Notes under the pieces: generated by a model
The model's database searches: none
What the model saw: the letters and a program-made list of their open reading frames with translations, nothing else
Told to the model about the DNA's origin: nothing
Assembly (NCBI GenBank): GCA_902787365.1
Contig: CADAGC010000014.1
Location: 1-44,082, forward strand
Source of the DNA: an uncultured Ruminococcus sp.
GTDB lineage: Bacteria; Bacillota; Clostridia; Oscillospirales; Ruminococcaceae
Direction of reading: 5' to 3'
DNA: 44,082 nt
Part shown: positions 7,711 to 15,290 of the stretch, one piece after another
Position numbering within the stretch: position 1 is the stretch's first letter
Layout: the number at the start of each line of letters is the position of its first letter
Made by a program: the position numbers and the translations under genes

Positions 7711-8727
7711 TATTTCGTAGTTCACGATTTTCTTGTAAACGGCGACAGCTACACGGGGCAGATGATACACAACTACTACCTCTACGAAGAAGACGGTCAG
7801 CTTTCAATGATACCCTGGGATTATAACCTTGCCTACGGCGCATTTATGGGCGGTGATGCATCGTCTTCCGTCAATTCCCCTATCGACACACCTGTATCAA
7901 ACGGCATGAGTGACATACCTATGGTATCCTGGATATTCGAAAATGAGGAATACACCGAGCAGTATCACAAGCTTTTGGGTGAGTTTCTTGAAAGCGTAGA
8001 CTTTGAAAAGCTCATAGACGATACAGCCGAGCTGATAGACGAATATGTAGAAAAAGACCCGACTAAGTTCTGCACATATGATGAATTCAAGACAGGCGTT
8101 AAGGCTATCAAAAGCTTCTGCACGCTGCGTGAGCAGAGCGTCAGCGGTCAGCTTGACGGAACAATCCCTTCAACATCGGAAGGTCAGAAAGCCGACAGCT
8201 CGGCACTTATCAGCACAGACGGGCTGAATATCTCTGATATGGGCTCTATGGGCGGCGGTATGGGCGGCTTCGGCAGCAAGACCGATAAGGCTCAAAAGAC
8301 TGATAACAAAAGCAAAACTGACAAATCTGGCGTGAAAGCGACCTCGACAGCCAATTTCACTCTCACATCAGCCGAGAACAAAACAGGTGGCAGACCCCAG
8401 CAGGGCGGCAATTTCGGTGGTAACTTTGACCCCGATAATATGCCCGAGAGCTTTGACCCGCCCGAAGATTATGATATTAGCAATATCCCGCAGGGCGGCT
8501 CACCATTCGGCGGTAGTGATAGCTCACAGGTTTCAGAGTCATCAGATGAAAAGAGTAAATCACCTGAGAAGAGCAAGTCGGGCGGCGGCGACAGACCCGA
8601 TTCGGGCGGCTTTTCCCCGATGAGCGGCAGTTCACAAAATGCAAATACCACAGCATATATCCTGCTCGGTGTATCAGCATTTGTTTTGCTTATAGGGCTT
8701 GGATTTGCTTTTAAATTCAAAAGATAA
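7690..8727 (+). pseudogene. CotH kinase-like protein, 5' truncated
   Basis: The reading frame from about 7690 carries the C-terminal half of a CotH-type protein. Recognisable segments are EVIRYFVVHDF, GDSYTGQMIHNYYLYEEDGQ and SMIPWDYNLAYG, the conserved region near the metal-binding Asp of spore-coat kinase CotH and its relatives. The N-terminal lobe is absent: the frame begins inside the inverted kinase remnant, and its first ATG (7678) lacks a sensible ribosome site. Downstream are a low-complexity Gly/Ser/Asp/Lys-rich region (about residues 180-320) and a C-terminal membrane helix ending FKFKR, so the intact protein was probably an exported, membrane-anchored member with the domain outside. 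Homologues usually have several hundred further N-terminal residues. Whether the remnant is expressed is unknown. Confidence 0.82.
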
Positions 8728-8730
8728 TAA

Positions 8731-8774
8731 CAATCGGCAGATACATCAACCGAAGTATCTGCCGATTGTTTTAT
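8731..8774. terminator. Bidirectional terminator between CotH remnant and nrdG
   Basis: A perfect 14-bp inverted repeat CAATCGGCAGATAC / GTATCTGCCGATTG with a 10-base loop, with T runs on both sides, lies between two converging genes and can serve both. Confidence 0.92.
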
Positions 8775-9310
8775 CACAGCTTGCCGCTCGCAGGGGTGTA
8801 AATCACGACCTCCCCGCTTGTAAGGGACTTCTTCACATCAATTATCCGCTGATTTTCAGAGCCACGGAATTGCAGCATGATGTTCTTTTTCTCCAAAACA
8901 AACTCGCCGTCAACAAGTATGTCAATGTAAGAAAGCAACTCGTCCGTAACCTCGCACCTTGCACGGCTCTCCGAAAGCAGCTCCTTGTCAAAGAGATAGC
9001 CCGAGTAGCACCATACTGTCTTGTTTGGATACTGCTCCTTGACCTTTTTGAGCAGCGGCAGCAGCCCTCGCTGATTAACAGGCTCCATAGGCTCACCGCC
9101 AAGCAGGGTAAGTCCCTTTATATACGAGGGGCTTAGCATATCAAGTATCGTCTTCTCTTTTTCGTCGGTAAACTCCTCGCCGTATTCAAAATCCCACGTC
9201 ATGGGGTTAAAGCAGCCCTTGCAGTGGTGTGTGCAGCCCGAAACGAACAGCGTTACCCTTACGCCCTCGCCGTTGGCAATATCGTTGTTTTTTATCTCAG
9301 CGTATTTCAC
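8774..9310 (-). CDS. nrdG: Anaerobic ribonucleotide reductase activating protein
   Basis: NrdG is a radical SAM enzyme that installs the glycyl radical on the anaerobic ribonucleotide reductase NrdD. The 178-aa length is normal. The three iron-sulfur cysteines are in CTHHCKGC (C26, C30, C33, CX3CX2C), followed by FNPMTW. LTLLGGEPMEP is the SAM-binding GGE motif, and WCYSGYLF and DILVDGEFV are further conserved strands. The start codon is GTG at 9310, with AAGGAGGG about 11 bases upstream. nrdD is not in the window, although nrdG usually follows it. The upstream neighbour, 18 bases away, is the SAP-like gene, with which it may be co-transcribed from the promoter at 9949-9977. Confidence 0.95.
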   Translation of the reverse strand: MKYAEIKNNDIANGEGVRVTLFVSGCTHHCKGCFNPMTWDFEYGEEFTDEKEKTILDMLSPSYIKGLTLLGGEPMEPVNQRGLLPLLKKVKEQYPNKTVWCYSGYLFDKELLSESRARCEVTDELLSYIDILVDGEFVLEKKNIMLQFRGSENQRIIDVKKSLTSGEVVIYTPASGKL

Positions 9311-9328
9311 CTTTCAGCCCTCCTTGTG

Positions 9329-9913
9329 TTAAGCCTTATCCTCTAATGCCGTAAGGTCTGACCTCTCATAGCGGTTGTGACCTTTGAGCGATTTTTTATA
9401 CTTCCAGCATTTTATAGCGTCTTGCAGGCTTCTGCCCTTGTTGTCATCAAAAAAATCACGTATATAGGTGTTATATTCAAACTGGCTGTCGATAGTCGTC
9501 TTTTGCTTTTTCTTGTCCTTTATTATGTGGTGATATGCGTCAACCGCCTCTGAATAGTTCTTGCCGGCGTTTGCTTTGAGCCATTTCTGAAACTGCACAT
9601 TGAACGAAAAACCTTTGCCGATCTTCTCCTCAAAAAACGTCCTATGCTTTTGCGAGCAGACGATGTTCTCTTCGATAAGAGTATCATCTGTTATTTTTTC
9701 GGCCATCACCGGTTTAGCGGTGTGTCGGGTGTTGTTTTTAAGTTCCCTGCCAGTTTTGAGAAAGTAGGCTATCCTCTCGGTAAGCTGTGCTTTTGAGCCT
9801 GCTGCCGAAAGGCCATTCTCCCTGCAAAATCGCATTAGCTCTTCCTTAAGATAATAAAAGCTCATAAATACTTCTGCGTCTGTATCTGCGCTCAGCTGCG
9901 GCCTGTCGTTCAT
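9329..9913 (-). CDS. SAP-like domain protein (DUF6434-type)
   Basis: This 194-aa cytoplasmic protein starts with a SAP/HeH-like helix-extension-helix (about residues 15-55: LKEELMRFCRENGL then a helix ending AYFLKTGR), a fold that commonly binds DNA. The C-terminal half (about 85-190) contains FFEEKIGKGFSFNVQFQKWLKAN, a linked KNYSEAVDAYH helix and a second similar helical unit (YNTYIRDFFDDNKGRSLQDAIKCW). I associate this with DUF6434, from memory. I chose the ATG at 9913 because GGGTGGGTGA precedes it and nothing precedes the ATG at 9931. A perfect consensus promoter drives it. Function is unknown; nucleic-acid binding is an inference from the SAP-like region. Confidence 0.8.
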   Translation of the reverse strand: MNDRPQLSADTDAEVFMSFYYLKEELMRFCRENGLSAAGSKAQLTERIAYFLKTGRELKNNTRHTAKPVMAEKITDDTLIEENIVCSQKHRTFFEEKIGKGFSFNVQFQKWLKANAGKNYSEAVDAYHHIIKDKKKQKTTIDSQFEYNTYIRDFFDDNKGRSLQDAIKCWKYKKSLKGHNRYERSDLTALEDKA

Positions 9914-9948
9914 TTCACCCACCCCGCTCATATAATAACATCAGATAC

Positions 9949-9977
9949 ATTATAACACATAAATTTCAATTTGTCAA
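9949..9977 (-). promoter_or_regulatory. Consensus promoter of the SAP-like gene and nrdG
   Basis: On the minus strand TTGACA (9972-9977), 17 bases, TATAAT (9949-9954), 36 bases before the chosen start. This is a full consensus match. Confidence 0.92.
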
Positions 9978-9980
9978 AAG

Positions 9981-10006
9981 AAAAGCCCCGATAACGAGTA
10001 TCGGGG
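9981..10006 (-). terminator. Terminator of the Cys-rich hypothetical gene
   Basis: The stem CCCCGATA/TATCGGGG with a 5-base loop is followed on the minus strand by CTTTTCTTTT, 8 bases after the stop codon. Confidence 0.88.
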
Positions 10007-10013
10007 TAAAGAA

Positions 10014-10820
10014 TTATCTTCTTGCTTGTGATGACTGATTATCTGAAGCCGCCGAAGAATCAGCTGTTGTGCTGTTATTATTGCCGTTCTGACAACCGCA
10101 GCCGCCTGAGCTTATAGGCTTTGGGAAGAACTCACTTGTCGGGAACTGCAAAGCCTCAAACAGCTCGCAGGGGGTGTCGGTGTTTGATGAGCACTCCTTG
10201 CCGGGTATGCAGTAATCATATGACGGAATGAGTATAGGCACAGGACGTGAAAGCTGAACTATTGCAAATATCCCCACGGTTATGAGAACATTCTGCTCGT
10301 CATCAGCAGTTGTCGAGGGCACAAGCTTTGCATCGAGGCACATAGGCGGTGCAACATTGACTGATGCCACAGGCATAGCGCCGCAATCGCAGTTGCAGGC
10401 ACACCCACTTGTGGCAGATGATGCAGGAGCCGCCGCAGGCTCGTTAGATACAAAGCGCTGTGTGCTGCCCTCGCTGCCGTAGAGAATGACTTTCTTGCTG
10501 AATGTAGACGTTCCGTAAAGAGTATCGGGCAGCGGGTCATCGGTGGTGTAGGCATCGACCTCAGCTCTGAAAGCGTAGGTGATATCCACCGTGTAAAAGC
10601 CCTTATTGAACGGCACAGGGTCGATAGTGAATGTTACTCCTGTTATCGTGATGTTCTTGGTCTTGATGTAATCTGCGCCGTTTATCGTTGTCTGATCCCC
10701 CTCAGAAAAGATAAACTCCAAATCTTCAAGACAATCCTGTGACGAGCATGAGTCAAAGACCCGCATAGCATCTACACAGACAGCCTCAGAGAATTGCCTG
10801 TTCATGTTGTTTTCGATCAT
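10014..10820 (-). CDS. Cys-rich conserved clostridial hypothetical protein
   Basis: This 268-aa protein has no signal peptide or membrane helix. Its N-terminus contains EAVCVDAMRVFDSCSSQDCLEDLEF, a pattern I recall from conserved clostridial hypothetical proteins of unknown role. The middle looks beta-rich (repeated strands such as ITITGVTFTIDP and YTVDITYAFRAEVD). Two Cys clusters stand out: GCACNCDCG (about residues 137-145) and GGCGCQN near 240, followed by a Ser/Asn/Thr-rich tail. Cys-rich, Ser/Asn-tailed proteins are frequent in spore coats, but that is only a suggestion. I used the ATG at 10820, which has AGGAGGG 7 bases upstream, and not the ATG at 10862, which lies in a terminator-like hairpin. 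Confidence 0.78.
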   Translation of the reverse strand: MIENNMNRQFSEAVCVDAMRVFDSCSSQDCLEDLEFIFSEGDQTTINGADYIKTKNITITGVTFTIDPVPFNKGFYTVDITYAFRAEVDAYTTDDPLPDTLYGTSTFSKKVILYGSEGSTQRFVSNEPAAAPASSATSGCACNCDCGAMPVASVNVAPPMCLDAKLVPSTTADDEQNVLITVGIFAIVQLSRPVPILIPSYDYCIPGKECSSNTDTPCELFEALQFPTSEFFPKPISSGGCGCQNGNNNSTTADSSAASDNQSSQARR

Positions 10821-10838
10821 AAAAAGCCCTCCTGATAT

Positions 10839-10869
10839 AAAAATAGAGAAGTTTATTTGCAACTTCTCT
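10839..10869 (-). terminator. Hairpin ending the his operon, just before the next start
   Basis: On the minus strand AGAGAAGTT/AACTTCTCT form a perfect 9-bp stem with a 7-base loop, followed by ATTTTTAT. It lies 40 bases after the last gene of the his operon and only a few bases before the ribosome site of the Cys-rich gene. A TATAAT (10872-10877) sits directly upstream of the hairpin. Confidence 0.75.
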
Positions 10870-10908
10870 AAATTATATTCATTCAGGCTAAAATGTGTGC
10901 ATTATCGG

Positions 10909-11289
10909 TCAGTCTCCTGAATTATTTCTTTTTCTGCTTAAATAGAAAAAGCCAAACCCAAAAGCAAAAGATACACCGCTGATAATCAAAAAGTCAACAT
11001 CATAAGTGACCGAAGGCACTTGCTTTAAATAAATGACCTTTTTGGATTCTCTGTCATCATCTTTCAGGTCATCACGATCTATACGCTCGGTCGTCTTATA
11101 TTCCTTGCCGTCAACACTGTATGTGTAAACAAGAACATATTGACTCTTTGCGGCTTTTATATCGGTGCATTCTGCTTGCACTCTTGCGCCGAAAATCAGC
11201 AGATAGAACGACGCCAGCACACAGACAGCACTTATCGCCATTATAATTACGCCAAGTTTTACAGCGCTGAATTTCTTCTTATTTGACAT
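10909..11289 (-). CDS. Small two-helix membrane protein (DUF3592-like)
   Basis: This 126-aa protein has one membrane helix near residues 10-33 (LGVIIMAISAVCVLASFYLLIF), an exposed domain of about 60 residues with YVLVYTYSVDGKEYKTTERID, and a second helix near 95-115 ending in a basic tail (LSRKRNN). The layout of two helices with a beta domain in between resembles DUF3592 proteins; I treat this as a weak assignment. The start at 11289 avoids overlap with hisE, whose stop is 13 bases upstream. It is the last gene of the his transcript before the hairpin at 10839-10869. Nothing in it suggests a role in histidine synthesis. Confidence 0.7.
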   Translation of the reverse strand: MSNKKKFSAVKLGVIIMAISAVCVLASFYLLIFGARVQAECTDIKAAKSQYVLVYTYSVDGKEYKTTERIDRDDLKDDDRESKKVIYLKQVPSVTYDVDFLIISGVSFAFGFGFFYLSRKRNNSGD

Positions 11290-11302
11290 AGTCCTGCCCA
11301 TA

Positions 11303-11641
11303 TCAGGTGTTCTTGTCAACAGTCTTGAACTGCTTTAAGTTGCCTATCTTTTCATTCCTCTCGTCAAGAACTTTTTCAACGTCAGACCAGTCAAGCCCCT
11401 GATTTACGCAAAGCACCATAACGTGATATAGCAGATCGTTTATCTCGTTTTTAAGCTCGTTATTGTCGTTATTCTTTGCAGCGATTATAGTCTCGGAAGC
11501 TTCCTCGCCTATCTTCTTGCATATCTTGTCAACGCCCTGCTGGTAGAGGTAGCAGGTGTAGGATTTCTCGGGCGCCTCGCCCTTGTCGAACTGTTCCTTC
11601 CTCGCCTTTAATACCTCAAAGATCTCCTGATAAACTGTCAT
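11303..11641 (-). CDS. hisE: Phosphoribosyl-ATP diphosphatase
   Basis: HisE hydrolyses phosphoribosyl-ATP to phosphoribosyl-AMP, the second step of histidine synthesis. It is 112 aa, the usual size, and all-helical like other MazG-related enzymes. The metal-binding signature is visible as GEEASETIIAAKNN (residues about 52-65) and ELKNEINDLLYHVMVLC (about 68-84). It directly follows hisI, with the stop and start abutting, so the two activities that are fused as HisIE in many bacteria are encoded separately here. The start is the ATG immediately after the hisI stop. Confidence 0.95.
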   Translation of the reverse strand: MTVYQEIFEVLKARKEQFDKGEAPEKSYTCYLYQQGVDKICKKIGEEASETIIAAKNNDNNELKNEINDLLYHVMVLCVNQGLDWSDVEKVLDERNEKIGNLKQFKTVDKNT

Positions 11642-11995
11642 TTATTCTTCCTCCTCATTATACATTTCATTGAAAAAGCAGCTGTATGCACCTGTATGGC
11701 AGGCAACGCCCGTCTGCTTTACATTAACAAGCAGCGTATCATCATCACAATCTGAGTAAATTGAAATGACTTTTTGCAGATGACCGCTTGTTGCACCCTT
11801 ATTCCAGTATTCCTGCCTTGACCTGCTCCAGAACCAGGTATAGCCTGTTTCAAGTGTCTTTTTAAGGCTCTCCTTGTTCATATATGCAAGCATAAGCACC
11901 GTCTTAGTATCCACCTCATAGCAGATAGCCGGTATCAGCTCACCCTTTACAAAGTATTTATCAAGATCATTAAGATCAACTTTTATCTTACTCAT
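11642..11995 (-). CDS. hisI: Phosphoribosyl-AMP cyclohydrolase
   Basis: HisI opens the adenine ring of phosphoribosyl-AMP, the third step of histidine synthesis, and works with the adjacent hisE product. The 117-aa protein has the conserved core [25 protein letters not shown] (residues about 53-71), [11 protein letters not shown] with the Zn/Mg-binding Cys and Asp residues, and [13 protein letters not shown] with the last Cys ligands. I used the ATG at 11995, preceded by AGGGGAG; the upstream ATG codons in frame lie inside the preceding gene. The stop is followed at once by hisE. Confidence 0.96.
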   Translation of the reverse strand: MSKIKVDLNDLDKYFVKGELIPAICYEVDTKTVLMLAYMNKESLKKTLETGYTWFWSRSRQEYWNKGATSGHLQKVISIYSDCDDDTLLVNVKQTGVACHTGAYSCFFNEMYNEEEE

Positions 11996-12005
11996 AATAA
12001 CTCCC

Positions 12006-12386
12006 CTATTCATCAATAACTGCAACCTGATAATCGTCCTCATAAATAATTCTTCCCAAATAATCGGTAAAAACAATATCATAAGGTACTTTGTATTTAT
12101 CAAGCAGCAACATCAGTATCTCAGCTTTTTCACGCATTTCATCATACTTTTCGGTCTTGAAATAGGTAATTGCACCTTGCGGATTATCATTATTGTCACC
12201 ATAGAACGGCGGTTCAGGTAGATGCTGCTTGAACCAGTTTTCTGTCTGCTCATAAAGCTTACAGTCTTCATCAGAATAAACCCTATCTCTGACTCTTCTC
12301 CAGTTAAGAATAAAAACACCAACAGGCTTTCCCGTTTTGTAGGCAAGCTCACGCCCCTGTATTCGCATATATTTTTTTATCATCAT
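12006..12386 (-). CDS. Hypothetical 126-aa protein in the his operon
   Basis: I do not recognise this protein. It is small, soluble and rich in Tyr, Asp and Lys, with a conserved-looking segment [20 protein letters not shown] near the N-terminus and an acidic end ([12 protein letters not shown]). There is no signal peptide or membrane helix. It sits 9 bases after the acetyltransferase gene and 10 bases before hisI, on the same strand, so it is almost certainly part of the his transcript. AAGG lies 7 bases before the ATG at 12386; a second ATG follows directly. A regulatory or accessory role is possible but not supported by any motif. Confidence 0.68.
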   Translation of the reverse strand: MMIKKYMRIQGRELAYKTGKPVGVFILNWRRVRDRVYSDEDCKLYEQTENWFKQHLPEPPFYGDNNDNPQGAITYFKTEKYDEMREKAEILMLLLDKYKVPYDIVFTDYLGRIIYEDDYQVAVIDE

Positions 12387-12395
12387 AAACCAACC

Positions 12396-12800
12396 TTATG
12401 TCCACAGACTTGTTATACACATAGGCAGTGACTTATCTTCTATCTTAAAACCGCATTTCTCATAAAAATGCGTTTCGTCTTTATAAGCAACAAGCACTAT
12501 ACGCAGATATTCTTTGTACTTTTCTTTTATCATATCAACAAGCGTTCTACCTATTGTCTGCCCATGATACTCAGGATCAACAAGCAGATAATGTACATAT
12601 GCAGTCATTATTCCATCATCAAGGGCGCATATCATACCTATCAGCTTTTTGCCGTCCCACGCAGAAAGCACGGTATCGTATTTCTTCATAGCAATAGCAA
12701 GCTTTTCGGGGTAATGCCCCGACGACCACTCGACTGATAAGAAAAGCCGCTCCAACTGCACCGCCGTGAAATCATGTGTGTTCTTGTATTCTATCGCCAT
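12396..12800 (-). CDS. GNAT family N-acetyltransferase in the his operon
   Basis: A 134-aa GNAT enzyme with the core strands AYVHYLLVDPEYHGQTIGRTLVDMI (residues about 67-91). The acetyl-CoA loop reads HGQTIG, which departs slightly from the usual Q/R-x-x-G-x-G/A. It ends with FYEKCGFK, the usual C-terminal strand and helix. The starting segment FLSVEWSSGHYPEKL is typical of a subfamily of small GNATs. It lies 5 bases after the upstream 103-aa gene and before the 126-aa gene, on the his transcript. The substrate is unknown; a link to histidine metabolism is only positional. Confidence 0.88.
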   Translation of the reverse strand: MAIEYKNTHDFTAVQLERLFLSVEWSSGHYPEKLAIAMKKYDTVLSAWDGKKLIGMICALDDGIMTAYVHYLLVDPEYHGQTIGRTLVDMIKEKYKEYLRIVLVAYKDETHFYEKCGFKIEDKSLPMCITSLWT

Positions 12801-12805
12801 AGTTT

Positions 12806-13117
12806 TTATTCCTCTGATTCTTCGTTATCTTCGGCCTTTTCCTGCTCGGTCTCATTATCGGCAGGCTTCTTTTTCTTGGATTTAAGATTATCAAACGCCG
12901 AGCCAAAGCAAAGCCCAAGCGCTATGCCCATAGTTGACCATAAAAGTATGTCTTCTCTGAGCAAACCTATCGTCAAGCCAACAGATAACCCAAGGCACAT
13001 ACCGACTGCCAGCCCAAAACTGCTGCCGTCATCTTCATTTTCATCATTCTGCTCGGCTTCTTTGGTTTCTTCGGTTTCCTCGGGCTGCTCGGTTTCTTTC
13101 ATTTCTTCTTCTGACAT
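12806..13117 (-). CDS. Small membrane protein with Gly-rich helices
   Basis: This 103-aa protein has strongly acidic ends (repeated Glu/Thr in residues 1-27 and Glu/Asp in 85-103) around a central membrane part with two Gly-rich helices (about 31-50: GLAVGMCLGLSVGLTIGLL; about 56-72: LLWSTMGIALGLCFGSAF) and a Lys-rich stretch KSKKKK. Such glycine-zipper-like helices tend to pack tightly or oligomerise. A good AGAGG ribosome site precedes the ATG. It begins 11 bases after the hisF stop, inside the his transcript. I do not recognise a family with a known function. Confidence 0.72.
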   Translation of the reverse strand: MSEEEMKETEQPEETEETKEAEQNDENEDDGSSFGLAVGMCLGLSVGLTIGLLREDILLWSTMGIALGLCFGSAFDNLKSKKKKPADNETEQEKAEDNEESEE

Positions 13118-13128
13118 AGATATACCTC

Positions 13129-13884
13129 TTATCTCACAATTATCCCCTTGCTACGGCAATCGTCCTTGACCTGACCTACAGTCAGTTCCTTAAAGTGGAA
13201 TAGCGAAGCCGCAAGAGCCGCCGAACAGTCGGTCTTTATAAACGCATCAGCAAAGTCGCTGAGCTTACCTGCACCGCCCGAAGCTATAACGGGTATCTTC
13301 ACCGCATCGACAACCGCCTTAAGCATATCAATGTCAAAACCGCCACGCACGCCGTCGGTGTCAATGGAGTTTAGGCATATCTCGCCTGCACCGAGCTGCT
13401 CGCATTTTTTGACCCAGTCGATAAGGTCTATCTTCATATCAATTCTGCCGCCATTGATGAATACTGTCCATTTTTTATCCCCGATAGCCTTGGCATCAAC
13501 GCCCACACATATACACTGCGAGCCAAAAATATCAGCCCCGTCCTTGATAAGCTGCGGGTTCTGCACGGCCTGCGAGTTGACAGATACCTTGTCAGCACCT
13601 GCACGCAAAGTCTCTCTTATGTCGTCAACAGTCTTTATGCCGCCGCCGACAGTAAGGGGCACAAAGACCTTCTTCGCAGTCTCTCTCACCACGTCGAGCA
13701 TAACACCCCTGCCCTCGTGAGATGCTGTTATGTCATAAAAAACTATCTCGTCAGCCCCCTGTAAGTTGTACTCATACGCACACTCAACAGGGTCGCCTAC
13801 CTCTTTTATCCCTTCAAAATTAACACCCTTTACCACCTTGCCGTCTCTTACATCAAGGCAGGGTATTATTCTTTTAGCAAGCAT
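13129..13884 (-). CDS. hisF: Imidazole glycerol phosphate synthase cyclase subunit
   Basis: HisF is the (beta/alpha)8 barrel that joins with HisH. It uses ammonia and PRFAR to make imidazole glycerol phosphate and AICAR, linking histidine and purine synthesis. The 251-aa protein starts [20 protein letters not shown] with the catalytic Asp, has the phosphate-binding VGGGI and ASGGAG loops, and VGVDAKA and INSIDTDG strands. I chose the ATG at 13884 because it has AGGTTAG upstream and matches the family's N-terminus. An ATG at 13896 overlaps the stop of the methyltransferase gene as ATGA. HisH is one gene upstream, separated by the methyltransferase. Confidence 0.97.
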   Translation of the reverse strand: MLAKRIIPCLDVRDGKVVKGVNFEGIKEVGDPVECAYEYNLQGADEIVFYDITASHEGRGVMLDVVRETAKKVFVPLTVGGGIKTVDDIRETLRAGADKVSVNSQAVQNPQLIKDGADIFGSQCICVGVDAKAIGDKKWTVFINGGRIDMKIDLIDWVKKCEQLGAGEICLNSIDTDGVRGGFDIDMLKAVVDAVKIPVIASGGAGKLSDFADAFIKTDCSAALAASLFHFKELTVGQVKDDCRSKGIIVR

Positions 13885-13892
13885 ATCTAACC

Positions 13893-14678
13893 TCATTTCT
13901 TTTTAAGCACGGCATATGCCGCAAAATGCTTTATGTCAAATTCCTCGGGGTACTGTGACAGCGCCGCCATATGCTCATGCTCCCACGCTTCTTTCTGCTC
14001 ATTTGTCAGGTTAGAAGCGCCAATCCCACGACAGGCCTTTATGCGCCCGTTCCAGCTCTCACGGGTAAAATGCACAGGCAGCCTGTACTCTCCCGTCGTT
14101 TCAATCTCAAAGTATTTAAGATATTCATCAGGCACAAAAAGCGAGTGGAATGTCTCACCGCAGCCCGACCATTCGGGGTTGTATTTGAGCACCAGCTTTT
14201 CGGTCATAGCCGCTATCTCGTCCTCAAAGGGCAGCCAATTCATAAGCAAAAACAGCATCATGCCGCCGTCATCGAGCAGCCTTGCAAAAAGCGGCGCAGT
14301 CTGCTCATGCAGAAAGTACCAGTAGCATTGGCAGGCGGTTATAACATCAAAGCTCTTGTCGCCAAACTCAAGCCCCTCTGCCGAGGAAACGGCATAGTCT
14401 ATATCCATTCCCTGCGAGAGAAGCTTTGCCTGCTCTATCTGCCCGTCACTAATGTCCGTGCCTGTCCATTTTGCGCCGAAACCATACATATTTCTTGGCA
14501 AAACTCCTGTTCCCGTGCCGATATCAAGCACCCTCTGCCCATTAACGCAAAGCCCCATATCGGCTATGCGCTGATAGAACTCCTCGGGGTAGATATCTCT
14601 GAACTTAGCATAATCCGAAGACGCCCTGCCCCAGTCAAAGGCCTTGCCGCCGTCTATGTTATCTCTTTTAACGTCCAT
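13893..14678 (-). CDS. Class I SAM-dependent methyltransferase
   Basis: This 261-aa protein has the class I SAM-binding motif [14 protein letters not shown] (about residues 49-62), the acidic strand GTDIS (about 73), a SAEGLEF loop and the post-motif [14 protein letters not shown], as in Methyltransf_11/25 enzymes. The C-terminal 100 residues ([20 protein letters not shown] onward) are typical of small-molecule methyltransferases of this type. It sits between hisH and hisF, with AAGGTGA overlapping the hisH stop, where many clostridial operons would carry hisA. It is not an isomerase and cannot replace HisA. The substrate is unknown. Confidence 0.9.
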   Translation of the reverse strand: MDVKRDNIDGGKAFDWGRASSDYAKFRDIYPEEFYQRIADMGLCVNGQRVLDIGTGTGVLPRNMYGFGAKWTGTDISDGQIEQAKLLSQGMDIDYAVSSAEGLEFGDKSFDVITACQCYWYFLHEQTAPLFARLLDDGGMMLFLLMNWLPFEDEIAAMTEKLVLKYNPEWSGCGETFHSLFVPDEYLKYFEIETTGEYRLPVHFTRESWNGRIKACRGIGASNLTNEQKEAWEHEHMAALSQYPEEFDIKHFAAYAVLKKK

Positions 14679-14684
14679 ACCATA

Positions 14685-15290
14685 TCACCTTGAAAGATCT
14701 GCAAAGTTTTCAAGAATCTTAAGCCCTGTCTTGCCGCTTTTTTCAGGGTGGAACTGGCAGCCGTAAACAAAGTCGCCGTCAGAAACCACAGCAGGCACCT
14801 TTGAGCCGTAGGTGCTGTATGCATATAAGTTCTTGTCATCAACAAATGCCTTGTATGAGTGAACAAAGTAAACATACTCATCTTCACCCAGCCCGTCGAA
14901 GAGCTTGCAGTTATGGTTGAATTCAAGCTTGTTCCAGCCCATGTGCGGGATAACAAGCCCCGGGTCGGTTATCTTGTCAACATACCCGCCAATTAGTGAA
15001 AGCCCCTTGCACTCCTCAAACTCATAGCTCTTCTCGAATAATAGCTGCATACCAAGGCATATTCCAAGAAAAGGCTTTAGCTTTGCCTGTTCCTTTATAG
15101 TGTCGATAAGGCCGCTTACCTTAAGCATATTCATAGCCCACGGAAAAGCCCCCACGCCCGGTAAAATGAGCGCATCGGCTTTTTCGAGGTCTTCTTTTTT
15201 GTCAGTCAGCTTGTTTTCAAAGCCTAAGTAGTCAAGCGCATTCTTGACAGAGAAGATATTGCCTGCGCCGTAATCTATTATAGCTATCAT
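14685..15290 (-). CDS. hisH: Imidazole glycerol phosphate synthase glutaminase subunit
   Basis: HisH is the class I glutamine amidotransferase that supplies ammonia to HisF. The 201-aa protein shows the oxyanion strand ILPGVGAFPWAM, the nucleophile elbow GICLGMQLLFE (Cys near residue 79) and the catalytic His-Glu in CQFHPEKSG near residue 185. Its ATG overlaps the hisB stop by one base (TAATG), so the two are translationally coupled. The methyltransferase gene follows after 6 bases. Confidence 0.97.
   Translation of the reverse strand: MIAIIDYGAGNIFSVKNALDYLGFENKLTDKKEDLEKADALILPGVGAFPWAMNMLKVSGLIDTIKEQAKLKPFLGICLGMQLLFEKSYEFEECKGLSLIGGYVDKITDPGLVIPHMGWNKLEFNHNCKLFDGLGEDEYVYFVHSYKAFVDDKNLYAYSTYGSKVPAVVSDGDFVYGCQFHPEKSGKTGLKILENFADLSR

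Noticed and set aside
13971-14693. Plus-strand open frame of 240 codons opposite the methyltransferase
   Set aside because: The minus strand encodes a convincing SAM-binding domain; the plus frame has no family features or start signal.
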